64,000 nt of DNA from Chlorops oryzae. Its lineage: Eukaryota; Arthropoda; Insecta; Diptera; Chloropidae. This document shows positions 48,448 to 60,486 of this stretch, piece after piece. How positions within the stretch are numbered: the first letter of the stretch is position 1; every line of letters starts with the position of its first letter. The notes beneath the pieces were generated by a model, which worked only from the letters and a program-made list of their open reading frames with translations, did no database searches and was not told the DNA's origin. The DNA is taken from contig CM035806.1 of assembly GCA_020466095.1 (NCBI GenBank), positions 18,851,224-18,915,223 on the forward strand. The letters run 5' to 3'. A program made the translations under genes and the position numbers.

Positions 48448-49269
48448 CATTAAGGTGGATCGTTTTGTTCGACAAAAAAGTTGATAATTCCACTACCAAA
48501 ATAAGATTCTACGATTTTGTTTGAGAAATAATGCCCAGGGTACCATAGGTCACAACTGCATTTCTTCCTGCGCTTTTTCAAAATAAGGCCTATCTGAAAT
48601 ATGCCTAGAAACATGCTTCAAATTATTACAGAAAAAATGAAATGGAGCGTGAAACTTCCGGAAAAAGTTCCATTCAAAAATTATCAAAATCGTTATCCAT
48701 TAAAGGTTGTTTTTTGTTTTTTGGTTATAATTTATAAAGAATTCGAGGTTAATCACGGACACCTTGTCAAAACTGCTTTTAAATTGAATTTTTTTTTTAA
48801 TACTTAGCATAATTCAAGGCATGAAAAATATAAATTTTTTTGCTTAAAGAATCAACATTGATCGGCCATTTTAAAGTAGTTATGAAAGAATATATGAAAT
48901 TTTTCAAAGGCTTGAGTATTGAGAGATGTAGAAGTTATTGTTTTTCGGATAGTTGAAATGTTTCCCCGAACAATGACGACAAAATTAATTCAAATATATC
49001 ATCGAAAACCTTTGTTTACAAAAGGCGCACGATTAACGTTCACATTTTACCTATGGTTTCTGCTGCATGATTATTAAGTGTCATCATCATCATCATCAGT
49101 GGTTAAAACAGCTCAGGTCGGGCCTTCACCGTCCCGAGTAGTAACCTCCACTTGCCTCTATCTTCTGCCACGTTATCGGTCCATCTTAATCGGGGTCTTA
49201 TTAAGTATGGACCATAGAATAATGTTCTGCCAGTGGAATAGGGGGCTAAAAAATCGATCCACGTTAATG
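48448..49269 (-). mobile_element. 822-bp element, right member of an inverted pair
   Basis: A reverse-complement copy of 41790-42607 along its full length. The ends are CATTAAGGTGGATCG and CGATCCACGTTAATG, with TA on the left (48446-48447) and TT on the right. It includes the same LINE-like 3' fragment (about 49095-49200). The two members bracket the tandem duplication. Confidence 0.78.
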
Positions 49270-49273
49270 TTCA

Positions 49274-50186
49274 TATAGGACTAGGACGTTTCAGACGTGA
49301 AAAGAAGTGTTGAAATTCGAAGACGGCAGGTTCTTACACGAAAAATAATATAAAACGAAAACTTTGGGCAGGATTAAAATTTTTTTTTTTTTTCATTGAG
49401 GCTTAGAGGTCGCTCAGTGGACTTGAATTTTCCTTCAATGATTTACACAGTCAATCAAGCTTGAAAAATCTAAAAACTAGGTGAAATGGGTTTGAGCCTT
49501 AAATCGAAAAAGTAACGAATTTTTATATGAATAAACATAAAATCAGCGAAGCGCTTAAGAAGGGCCGTTCATGAGATTTCGAAAAATGTTCAATCGGAAA
49601 TTTTACGAAAACATTTTGCGAGCCTGCACGAATCCCACTAAATATTATTTTAGAAATTTCTCAAAGTTTTCCTTTTACTTTAATTTCCTCTTGTTTTCAT
49701 CTCGCCATTTTTGAATTTCAATACCTTTTTTGTTCGTCTGAATCGCACTAAAATAGAACTTGTCGGTCGGCTGGGCTGGTTCTAGAAGGGGCCACCATGG
49801 TGGTTGACAATTGTCCTTCAATAGGTTTCATTGTTCTTCATATAAACAATTCGGCTTAACACTATGAAAATAACCATTTACCCCGATAAATAGGCTACAA
49901 AATGTAAAATTATAATTCCAATGAAATACAAAATGAATAAGCTCCATTAATCGCATAGAAAGGAATTCATTTCTCACGTTTGCATTTCTACACACACCCC
50001 AAGGCATCATCGTAATCATCATCATCATATTATTATCATCATCATCAGCATCGATGCAATGCAAGCAATGCCACACATTAACCGATCTCGGTATTTATCT
50101 TAAAATTATTGTTATATATGAATTCGACATGTTGCAATGGAAACAACAACAACAACAAATCTAACAGTATTATCAACATCAAAAGC

Positions 50187-50239
<53 letters not shown>

Positions 50240-51191
50240 GAACTTAAACATTGTTCACCATAATACAAACAATTCGAATTGAGTAGATTGTCTCGATTGA
50301 GTCGGCAGGAATAAAAGAATCCTGTGGTCCCATGGCACAAAGAGCAACAACAAAACCTTCCGATGGAGTTGTAACAATAGAAGGCTAAAAAGCCAACTAC
50401 AAATTACAACAATGCGAAGCATAGATGAACAGGAGGAAAATACCTAAATGGAAGAATGTTAAAATGCGAGAGTGCGAGAGAATGGGAAAATCCATACAAC
50501 AACCGACTGTGATATTTGTCAATTTTCCTATTTAAATTTAAAATGATTATTGCATTTACATTGTAAGCCGATAATTAAATTACAATATCGAGCACACAAT
50601 GCCGACGCATTTGCATGCATGCGGTCGGGCACAATCTAGCTTGACAAATATTATAATATTTATTTAGCACGGCCACTGAGAATGCTGTTGCATATGTGTG
50701 CTTTCATAAGCCTAAGCCGGAGCTGTTTAGAGTAAATAAATAAAGAATTTAAATTAAATTATAGTATAACAACGTAAATAAACAGATAAAAAATGTAAAG
50801 AAAAAAATGTGAAAAAACGAAAAAAAAAAATCAAAATAAATAAAGCAATGATTGAAACGGATACGCAAAGGGCTTTAGGAGAATATTTTTTTTCCTTTAT
50901 TTTTTATTTAATTATTTAGTTTTTTTTTTTTTAAAGTTACTCTTTGTTTGAAAAGGACATAATTGAGGTCAAGTCTATCTGGAGTTATGTAATAATTCTA
51001 ATGGACTTTATTCCTTCAAGGATGAAGCTGTGTTTTCAATCACTCAATACGGTGGTAATTGTTAGCCCACTGTAACCGATGTGACTTAGCAAGAGGAAAT
51101 TTTATGTCTGAACATGCGGGAGCGTCGTTAAAAAGGGTAAACAAGACTTTTTCCTTTACATTTTTTTTTATCGTTTTTTCCACAATAACAC
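49274..51191. other. No recognised gene
   Basis: AT-rich with CAACAA runs (50142-50160), the (AAT)n tract and long A/T runs near 50.8-50.93 kb. Confidence 0.6.
50188..50239. repeat. (AAT)n microsatellite
   Basis: About 17 uninterrupted AAT triplets. A (ATC)n run lies nearby at 50010-50050. Confidence 0.95.
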
Positions 51192-51426
51192 TAGTTTAAA
51201 AACTTTTATAAATTTAAAGCATACTTTATGCAGCACAATATTTTTCGTACCAACATTTTGCGAATAAGTTTAGCGAAGTTGAACTTCAAACTTCTTTTCT
51301 GAATTCAAAAAAATTCATTTTGAAGTTAAATATCGATTTCAATCTTAGCTTAAGGTGAGCTGAACAAAACTTTTACTCCATAAAGTATGCTTTAAATTTA
51401 TAAAAGTCAACAAAATCCGAACCCTG
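51192..51426. mobile_element. MITE with about 35-bp inverted ends
   Basis: The outer ends share CTTTTATAAATTTAAAGCAT and its inverse, followed by ACTTTATG/CATAAAGT. The centre contains GCGAAGTTGAACTTC, itself near-palindromic. A diverged copy lies at 22.7 kb. Confidence 0.72.
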
Positions 51427-51460
51427 ATCATGAATAAATATACGTATATATATGTATATT

Positions 51461-51742
51461 ATTGGAGCAACAGAAAATATTTTATTTCAACACCTAAAAG
51501 TATGCATTTGAATATTTTAAAAGATATAATTTTAAGACTTTATAACAGAAGTTCAATTAAGACTGCTTTAAAGGTATCCGCAGATCTTTCAAACCTCTTC
51601 ATCGAGATACCTCTTCATCGAGATGTTAATAAGTAAATGGGCAAACCTACAAAAATGAACAGATTTGTCACTATCGGAAATATTCGGAATATTTAAATGC
51701 ATAGTTTTGGGTGCTAAATTTAAATATTTTCTGTTGCCCCAT
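51461..51742. mobile_element. MITE with GGRGCAACAGAAAATATTT ends
   Basis: The left end GGAGCAACAGAAAATATTTT and the right end AAATATTTTCTGTTGCCCC are inverse. Matching continues through the CACCTAAAAGTATGCAT region. The segment at about 12640-12840 shares the CAACACCTAAAGGTATGC motif and its inverse and appears to be an old relative. Confidence 0.72.
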
Positions 51743-51755
51743 GATACAAGAAAAC

Positions 51756-51887
51756 AAGATAGCGCCACTTCAGCCCGATGATGTCACAAATACAAAATGA
51801 GAGCATCGTTGTTGTTGTTTTGCATGCTAAGCCCAACGTCACAGCTTTACTTTAACAAAATAGCGGTTTCCGAAGTGGCGCTATCTT
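51756..51887. mobile_element. Short MITE, 132 bp
   Basis: Perfect 16-base inverted ends AAGATAGCGCCACTTC, and beyond them CATGATACAAG on the left against CATGGTACA on the right (inverse). Immediately next to the previous MITE. Confidence 0.75.
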
Positions 51888-53819
51888 TGTACCATGCTGT
51901 TACCCAATATATTAAGAATGTTTTCAACAATTATAATTTGTTCATTCATGAAAATAAGTATATACATAAGTACATTTAATTATTTTCAGTTAGAATTTCC
52001 GGACCTGTGAGGAACTTCTTTAAGACCTCTCTATGCTCGGCCGATGAAAGCTTTTATAATTATATAAATTGTTTAAATATGATCAATTGCATATTTTTAG
52101 ATGCTATATTTAATTTTTTTCTATTAACAGTTAATGGTCGAAATAGTTGCACTGTGACCAGAAAATATCTAGATTGTGGCCTTCCCTACGAAAAATTTGA
52201 CATTTGGATAGTTAATTTTCAAGCTTCAGCTTCAGATGGGCTTTTTTGATGAAAACGACGTCTCAGCGTACATGGGGCAACACAAGAGACCAAATTTATG
52301 GAATGTGGTCTCTTCGATTTCAAGACGAAATCTGCATTTAGAGTCACCTACCAGGTGCATTTTGTGGGGCTGGTATTTAACCTTACGTGTAATTGATCTC
52401 CCTAACTTTAAATTGTTTTTAAGTGTCCTGAATTTAAAATCGGCTCACATTTAGTTTAACCTGTCTCAGGCCTCAGGCTTAAAAAAAAAAAAATTCTTTC
52501 TACCACTTTTTTAAAACATATCTATTGTAATTGAAATGTTTGTGTTAACTCTTCGAGCAAATCGAAAGGTTCTTTCGGAGTTCACAATGAAAAACTTCGA
52601 TAGCTTGAATCGCCAAAAATCGGAGCGAACAACTTCGCAACGTTATTGCGTCCAGATTTGGGTCCAGCTATACAAAAGCTTCTTCAATGTATTTTTACTT
52701 CAGAAAGAAAAAGCACCAAAATTTTCAGAAGAGAAGACAACAAGAGAGAAACAAGAAAGCGAATTCATCAAATTCAATCCCCGTTGGTTCAACGAAAATA
52801 TTTTCCAACTTTAAATTCAATTGCAAGAAAAATCGCGGCCAGCAATCAAGTGTCGGAAAATGAATGAGAAAGAAGAAAATTATAACATTAATAAAAAATA
52901 AAAAAATTTAAAAAAAATCTAGCACATTTCTGTAACCGAGATGAATGCTCACTCAGAGTGCCACAATAATGCCTTAAAAAGAGCTTACAGCAATGAATTA
53001 ATTAATTTTTAAAACAAAACACATGAGCGTTTGAGTGCGTTCGTCCGTCCGTGCGCTTCGAGTCTTTCGATTCATTCAGCCATTCAGTCAGTCAGGCAGC
53101 CAGTCAACTCAATCACATCACCGTCGTTCAGCGTTGAAGTGCCAACTGAAGACTTGAAGATAATGCGCTCAACTCATACATTCTCACTTAATGCCTCTTA
53201 ATGTCTCTTCACGTCAAATATAATTATACGAAACGACAACAACAACAGCAACGAAAATAAGAACAAAATGCCAACAACTCTAAGCACTGTGCTTATTCCT
53301 CCTCATGGCATATGCCGGCTAAAATAACCCTCGGACGGATTTTCCACCGAAAACACGAGAGAATCCACCAGACGCGCAGGAAATCGTCATAAAACCCAAA
53401 GAATTCCCAAAGGTATTCTAGGGGGAAAACATTATGTTGGTAGGGGGGGAAAAAACTTAAATAAAATGTAATATTAAATACAAATTGAAAGAAGATTTGA
53501 ACGCTTTGCGACTTCCCAATGACGGTATCTTTACACATGCATGGACGACGCATCGATCGAGGGATATCGGATACGGGATCTGGGATGTGCGATGCACGGA
53601 AGTAGCATAAGTTGGCTTAACAGATTTACTGTGGGATCAACTCAAATCAACTTCGTGGGAAGTTGAGTGCGACCAGAAAACTAAAAGAGTGCAAGAAAAT
53701 GTGACATTCTCTAATGAGTCCCAGGGATCATCAAACACATGTGCTAAAAATAAAATTAAAATTATCAAGGAAAAAGCAAATTAACCATTACAACTCCATT
53801 GACACTGCATTACAATATA
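51888..53819. other. No recognised gene
   Basis: Short plus-strand frames at 52007-52249 and 52536-52867 have no recognised domain. GTCC/CAGT patches lie near 53040-53110. Confidence 0.55.
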
Positions 53820-54690
53820 AAATTTTTTTAAATACTTAGATTCTTATTTTTGTTTATTAATTAGCTTTATTAATATTAATTAAATTATTCAATTATTCAA
53901 TTATTTAAGTATTCAATTTTAATTTTATTTAATTAAATCATTGAATATTCAATATTTAAATTTTATTTAATAAATTATTTAATTATGTAATATTTTAATA
54001 TGTAACTATTACATTAGTTATAATATATTTATTTAATTATTTAATTAACTATTTAATTTATTCAATTATTATTTAGTTATAACTATATTTAATTTTTAAT
54101 TATTTGTTTATTTACGTTTAATATTAATTTCAGATTATTTAATTAACTCAATTATTTATTTAATTAATTATTCTGTCTATTTAACGTATTTAATTAGTTT
54201 AACTGTTTACAGTTATTTAAATATTAATTATTAAATTAATTATAATTATTTTAATTATTATATTATTCAAGTATTTATTAAATTTTTATTTAATTTGTTT
54301 AATTTTTTATTATTTAATTGTTAATTTTAATTTCAATTATTTAATTTATTGTTAATTATTTAATATTATATTATTTATTTATTATTTAATTAATTATTTG
54401 TTTATATAATTATTTAAATTTTCAGTTATTTAATTAAGTATTTATAATATTTAAGTATTCAATTATTTATTTTATTTTATTATTTCATTACTTAATCATT
54501 TAATTTTTGAAGTATTAATTATAATTATTTTATTATTACTCAATTATTCGTCTATTTAATTATTAAACTTTATAATTATGTAATTATTTATTTAAATTTT
54601 TAATTATTTATTTATTCTTTTTTCATTCTTTCTTTATTTATTTGTTTTCTTATTTGTTTATATACTTTTTATTATTCTTTTGAAGTTTTT
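53820..54690. repeat. Extremely AT-rich low-complexity tract
   Basis: Nearly 900 bases of TTAATTATTTAATTA-like sequence without a clean period. No gene. Confidence 0.9.
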
Positions 54691-55192
54691 ATCGGAATGT
54701 GTTACTGACAACTGTCGCTCTGAATTTTTCTGTGGCCTTCAACCCATTCCCCCATCGCACTCAATTAATATGAATAATAAATAAAATAGAGAAAAAAAAA
54801 AAAAAAAAACGGAATATAGCGCAATCCGATCGTTTGGCCTTTCGTTTAATTGTGTGTTGAATCAGTCAAAATATATTTATGTAAACACACCGCACGCTCA
54901 CGCTCACGCACACGCACTCACTAAATTGACAAAAGCATCCTCACGATTCCCCATCTAAGCCCCTCGCCCAATCCACCACCTTCGTTCCGCCATAAGATGG
55001 GAGTTTTTTTTTTTTTTTTCTTTATTATGGGTAATTTTAAGTGCCTCAATTACGTGACATGGGACATTTCGGTTATTCGGAGCAGAGCGAACAAGCATCA
55101 TGACAAGATTCCTCTTGAGAAGGAGCTTTATTTCGAAACACACACACACACACATATATATAAACACTCATGAACACACGCAGTAGTCTCAG

Positions 55193-55312
55193 TCGCACAC
55201 GCGCGCGTTCATTCAAATTGAAAGCGCGCGTGTATCGAGCACGATTAGAGAAGGCGCGGCGGGGCACGGCGCGCGGCGCGGCGCAACGCAGCGCGGCTCG
55301 GCTGTCGATGGC
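55193..55312. other. GC-rich island with near-palindrome
   Basis: About 120 bases dominated by GCGC and GGCGCGGC in otherwise AT-rich DNA. It contains an inverted pair ACACGCGCGC and GCGCGCGTGT around ATTCAAATTGAAA. No reading frame of interest; a regulatory role is possible. Confidence 0.5.
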
Positions 55313-56214
55313 AGCGTAACGATGTGACGATGCGTAGAATGCGATGTTTATTTTTATTTGAGAAATTGAATAATTACGAAAAACATTTATGGGATTTCCA
55401 ATAAAATATCGAAAAGCATTTATTTATGCAGCGTATCAAAAGACGTGAGGGGTCGACGATGGAGCCGAGTGAGAAGTAGAAGGCAATGGCGCTGGCGAAG
55501 GATAGGGCGAGCGTCATTCCGAATTGCGCTATACTAATCTCCAGTGAGGGTGCTTAGCATGGATATGGGGCGATGATGGAATCACTTGCGGCAGTGCTGA
55601 TAATCATAATGATGGTGATGATGATGATGATGATGATGATGATGGTGCTGTTGGTGGTGTTACTGGATTTGCCTTGCGTGCCTAAATCATCGGATCGAAT
55701 TTTTGTTGCTTTGGGGGGAAAATTTACGAGTTCATTTTGTCTTAAGATGATTTTCTCAAGTTTTTAATGCTCATTTTATTTGTTTATTTGTTTTGGTCTC
55801 GCCATTAATTCCTTGTGAGTCTCTAAAGACGTGCAATGAACGTTGTGAAACAGGGTGGCGAGAAAATTCTTTCTGATGTTTTCTTGAGGGGGGAAAAAAC
55901 ATTTTTATAGCATATGGGATATATAACGAGAACTAGTAAAATTCTAGCACACACAAAACGTCCATCACTTGAATCAATATAAGTATCTGTAGAGAGTTCG
56001 AGGTAGGAAGTTTTATCAACAAATTTCAAAAAAAAAAAAAAAAAAAGACAAAAAACAAAAAAAAATCAAAATCAAACGAATCAGATCAAGTTAAAGGAGA
56101 TTTAAATGAAGGAACGTCGACTGAAGTTTTATTTCCAATCAATTAAATGGGGTGTGTCAAGGTCCTTTTTAGGAGCAATCGAATCTCTATTCTTTACATA
56201 TTCTATTGTTCATA

Positions 56215-57850
56215 CACTTGTGCTCATAAAATTAAGTCAGTTGCTAAGCTAAGAATATTTCTTTTGCCAAAAGCCAAATTTATTCATCGATCTTCATTTT
56301 TTGGTTTTGATTTCTCCTACCGTTCTGTCTGCTAATAATTGTAAAAAGAAAACATAAAAAAATAATTGAGTAATGCAAACAAACTGCACTTTTACCTTAT
56401 ACATCTGTTTTGTATGCGCTCATATAATTAAGTCATAGTAAGCATAAGCGGTTAGTTTAATATGTGGTGTGAAGCTGTAGGTCAGTTTTTGTTTCAGTAC
56501 TGAGTAAGCATTGAAGACAACGTTTAGTTAATTTTTTTTTTTGGTTTGCTGCAAAATGGGGAAAAATAAGAGTTCCAATCCAGAGAAAGAGAAATAATAT
56601 GGGATTGCTTTCAAAAACTGCAAAGCATCGCGGCAGTTTCGAGAGTTCTAAATTTTTCTCGAGGCAAAATCAATAATGCAATCGCACATTATAAAAAAAA
56701 TTCAACTTTCGAAAAATTGCCCCGCAAAAAGGCCCGAAAAACCAAGCCAATCGACGACAGACTCTTGGTCAGGCTGAGCAAATCGGATCCTTTTCTGACT
56801 TCTGTCGAGATAAGAGCTCAGTTGGAGGAGAGTTATGGTCTTAAAACTTCGGCACAAACCGTGAGACGTCGCCTGCAAGAAAATTCTTTGAATGGTCGAA
56901 TCGCACGAAGAAAACCGAACGTTACAATAAAAAATTTTAAAGCACGCATGACGTTCGCTAAAGAGCATATTGCAAAAGACTTCAATTTTTGGAAATTGGT
57001 GGTTTGGAGTGATGAGTCTAAGTTCAATGTGTTTGGAAATGATGGAAGACCAAACGTAAGGCGTCCATCTTTACAAGAACTCAACCCAAAGTACACGAAG
57101 AAGATGTCAAGCATGGGGGCTCTTCAGTAATGGTATGGGGATGTTTTACGGCATCTGGCGTTGGCCCTATTGTTAAAATTGACGGGAAAATTAACGGGGA
57201 AATGTACAAGAGAATCCTTGCGACAACTTAGATGGTACATATGCTGAAAATTTACCACTTGCTTGGATATTTCAGCAAGACAATGACCCAAAGCACTGCT
57301 CCAGGATTGTAAAGGAATACATTAAACAGAAAAATATCAAACCCTTCCATGGCCCGCACAAAGTCCGGATCTAATCCGATAGAAAACTTGTGGGTATTCT
57401 TAAGAAATCGGTTGCGTCGAAAAAACCTCGAAATAAAGCCTCCTTATGGGAAATTATCAAGCAGGAGGTACGCGATTACCCCAGAAGTTTGCCAAGAGCT
57501 AGTCTGCTCAATGTACAACAGATGCGCGGAAGTCATACGTCAAAAGGGTTTTCCAACCAAGTATTGACAAAGCACTCAGGTATTTTTTTATTGGAAGTGA
57601 GTTTTTCTTAGACTAAACATTTTTTTGCAGGTGACTTAATTATGTGAGCTCATTGTTAAGAATCAACTAATCGATTAAGCGCCGCATTTCCTTTGTTTTA
57701 CAAAAGTTTTTGAATGAAATATTTTAGTTGAATATGAGGGCGAAATGTATTGAACTAAAACAAAAAAATTTAATTTTGTACTATTTAACACGATCGAATT
57801 CGCCATAAAAAATTTTGGTACAAGAGTGACTTAATTGTATGAGCACAAGG
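56215..57850 (+). mobile_element. Tc1-like transposon with IR/DR ends, 1636 bp
   Basis: The outer ends are CACTTGTGCTCATA and TATGAGCACAAGG, flanked by TA (56213-56214 and 57851-57852). Each end has a second, inner copy of the same motif with AATTAAGTCA (about 56417-56440 and 57634-57656). This is the paired-repeat IR/DR arrangement of several Tc1-family lineages. A broken DD34E transposase gene lies between. The element looks complete but inactive. Confidence 0.92.
56556..57567 (+). pseudogene. Tc1-family transposase pseudogene (DD34E)
   Basis: It begins MGKNKSSNPEKEK and hits a stop at once. The frame is recovered at about 56717 with the second DNA-binding domain (SAQTVRRRLQE) and the first catalytic Asp in VVWSDESKFNVFG. 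A break near 57105 precedes the family motif VMVWGCFTASG (about 57130-57162). A further break near 57220 precedes FQQDNDPKH (second Asp, about 57271). Another near 57345 precedes SNPIENLW (catalytic Glu). Spacing agrees with DD34E. The final frame ends at the TGA at 57565-57567. The usual length is about 340 residues; the longest open piece here is 137. At least four breaks; inactive. Confidence 0.92.
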
Positions 57851-57886
57851 TATGTTGAGTTGAGTTAAATGCTTCGTTTGTCAATT

Positions 57887-58491
57887 CCCTGCAGTAATGA
57901 AATAGTTTCGGTATAAAACGGGAGTGAGTCCATATTGGACCGATCCCAAATTTATATGAAACGCGACCAGTCTACAACTAACCTCTGTCGGACTCACTCA
58001 CCTCGTCTAGTCTCAAAATGAGCGTAGTTGTGTGAGTTCAATGCGACTTGTACGTTCTTTTCTTTACTTGGCAGCCGGTAAATTTCCTATGAAGGACTGG
58101 CCTTTGACCGGTCCAAATCCTAACGGTTATATTATGGCAGTTCGCTCCATCAAATTCGGCTAGCCGGCGGTCGGTAATCAACGGGATTGGTTTTAAGAGT
58201 AGCCTGTAAATGAGACTTTTATCCATCGCCAATGACAGGTATTCAGTTGAATGTATTAGAAATGGAATTATGAGGGACTAGTACTGGTAATATAAGGGAC
58301 TGACCGAAGGCTACATTTGGGTCCAGGGGCGGACTGGGCCAATGGGCAACCGGGCAAAAGCCCAGTGGACCCCCAGTTCGCTGTGCTTTTTAGCTGTTAC
58401 GTTTCATATGTAATGTATTTTTCAAACGCCCCCGGTGGGCCCTTTGACTCTCAGTTCGCCCCTGCTTGGGTCAGATCATATTACTGCAGGG
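57887..58491 (-). mobile_element. Second copy of the CCCTGCAGTAATG MITE, carrying a nested MITE
   Basis: Homologous in reverse to 14819-15240, with ends CCCTGCAGTAATG and ATTACTGCAGGG. It is 605 bp, or about 456 bp once the nested 141-bp hAT MITE and its 8-bp duplication are removed. It starts 36 bases after the Tc1 element. A further stretch (58492-58663) ends in a related TTTACTGCCGGGTA and may be part of a third, older copy. Confidence 0.8.
58324..58464. mobile_element. Nested hAT MITE, 141 bp
   Basis: The ends are CAGGGGCGGACTGGG and the imperfect inverse CTCAGTTCGCCCCTG. The flanks TTTGGGTC (58316-58323) and CTTGGGTC (58465-58472) match at 7 of 8 bases. It is GC-rich compared with its surroundings and interrupts the copy of the CCCTGCAG MITE. 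Confidence 0.85.
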
Positions 58492-59712
58492 TACAGGGGA
58501 ACAGATATAGAAGAAACTCACCCTCATTCAAAGACAAAGGGACTCGCCCGCAACCGGTCCCGCAATCCTTCGAAAAGGGACGGATTGTTTTTCAATGAAA
58601 ATGCCCTATGTTAAAAGAGGTGAGTATGGAAAGGCGATCGGTCCCATTTACTGCCGGGTAGTGCAAGAATTCAATATATCCGAAACATATAGAAAGAATT
58701 TCAATCAACATTGCTTTTGATTTTAACTGATTCCATATGATGGCATGTGTTGAATGCTTGCAGGAATTCCTCCGGTGCTACTGGAAATCACAAGGCAAAA
58801 CAAAATTTTCTTTTCATTTTAATTTCGTTTGAATTCTTCGGAATGGCTGTGAATCTCCCATGAGGTGGGATTTATTTTTTGTTAAGCCATTTTTGGCCAC
58901 TTATGCCAATTGCTATAGGTGAAGAAAGCTTGCGAGACGATTTACTACCTTCTAGAACCAACAATTAATTCATTTGCTTCAAGAGATGATAATTAACAAT
59001 TTCCATGTCATTGGAAGAAAAAAAAGGTGAAACCATTCCAACTAACGAAAAAAAAAACAAAAAAATCAACCCTAAACATAGGCGATGGCTGATACTCGTG
59101 CATCAATACAATCGGAAAGAAATCGGCAGGACACGCAGGCTTCACGAGGAAAAGCCAAAGAAGAGAAAAGCTTTTCCCACAAAAATTTCTTATTATTCCA
59201 TTGGCAGCTGAAAAATCAATTAATCCTCAAGAAGAAGCGGATAAACAACAACATGGCGCGGAGATTGCAATGGAAATAGTTCAGGAAGCGAAACAACAAG
59301 AGGACCCAGAGATCAGCAGCCAGCCAGCCAGCCAGTAAGGACAAAGGACATGGCCGTAATGACAGTGGCTAAAGTCTAAGGTGGAGGATGGATATCGATG
59401 CGAAAACGACAACGAAAATAAAAACAAAAACAAATCCGGAAAGGAAAACCGAAAAATGAAATGGCAACAACAAAATGGCTCAGCTGTAAGAGAGGAAATG
59501 AATATTGCATTTTCTTTTGATTTTTTTCTTTTTTAATGTTTCCTTTTTTTTTGTTTTTTGTTTTGTTTATATTTATCATTTCTCATGGTCCGTTTGTTTC
59601 ATTTTTCTTTTTAAAATCGTAGTGAACGTGTTACGATAACATTACCAACGACTCACCACTTATCGGTATCGGTGCATGGATGCTAGGTAATCCTCTTGGT
59701 AGCCATTCCATC

Positions 59713-59873
59713 ATTTATTATAGTTTATAATCCCAACAAAAGGCAAATGAATATTGCGCTGACTACCTAGCGCAGTAGCAGGTCCTCGTCGTGTCGTTTG
59801 CAAGGCGGCAGGAACTGGATCGGGCACAGGCACGGGCACGGTACTGCCGGAGGTACCGGGACTACCAGGGTGT
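59713..59873 (-). CDS. Open minus-strand frame with biased composition, possible exon
   Basis: Without a start codon, the minus strand reads PGSPGTSGSTVPVPVPDPVP and then an Arg/Thr/Ala-rich stretch before running into AT-rich sequence and a stop near 59713. The local GC and codon pattern look coding, and a GTAGTC donor-like site follows CTAG. The acceptor side is weak (TGGTAG). The opposite strand is also open here, starting MSFARRQELDRAQARARYCR and running to a GTAAGT at 59870-59875, so the coding strand is uncertain. No family is recognised. Confidence 0.15.
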
Positions 59874-60432
59874 AAGTTTATGGGGTTTATGGGGAATGAC
59901 GACTACACGGCAGCGAGAAGCCTTCAAGCCTTCACTTGAGGACGAAGCTATGTGTGTATCTATGTGTAGCGTTCGTTCTCACCCACTCACCCGCTCACTG
60001 ATGCACTGAGGCACTGAGTCACAGAGTCGCTCCCTCTCCCTTTGGCCGCTGCCACACTCGCTCCCTGGAAGTTGATGTTGATGTGTGATGTTGATGTTGA
60101 TGTGGTGCGCTGATGTGGCAAAGTTGCGGTTACGTGCAACTCAACGAATGACACCGACAATGCGCGGCGGTCGAGCGAGGGGGGGGGGGACTGTATTGGC
60201 GGCGGTGGCTGAATGAAGCGCAGGGGCCTTTCGGTGTCCTTGCGGCAAAAAGCAGCAGGAGCACCAGGAGCGCCAAAAGAAACAATGTTGCTTTTCCGTG
60301 GCTTAGGTTAGTCGGTTACTTTGCGCGCTTGGATCCCGTCGTCGTTTCGTCGGTGGGGAGAATGCCGTTTGGGGGAGTAGCTTGCGGTTCCTCGTTTCCG
60401 CTCACGTTCGTTGCCAACGTATCGGTATGTGT

Positions 60433-60437
60433 ATGTG

Positions 60438-60469
<32 letters not shown>

Positions 60470-60486
60470 TCTCTGTCTCTCTCTGT
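60433..60486. promoter_or_regulatory. (TC)n GAGA-type tract in CpG-richer region
   Basis: About 50 bases of TCTCTC with GT interruptions. In flies such tracts bind GAGA factor near promoters. Together with the higher GC of 60-64 kb it may mark a promoter region. This is inference only. Confidence 0.3.

Noticed and set aside
52007..52867. Group of plus-strand frames, possible gene
   Set aside because: Short overlapping frames in AT-rich sequence without motifs, codon bias or splice context.
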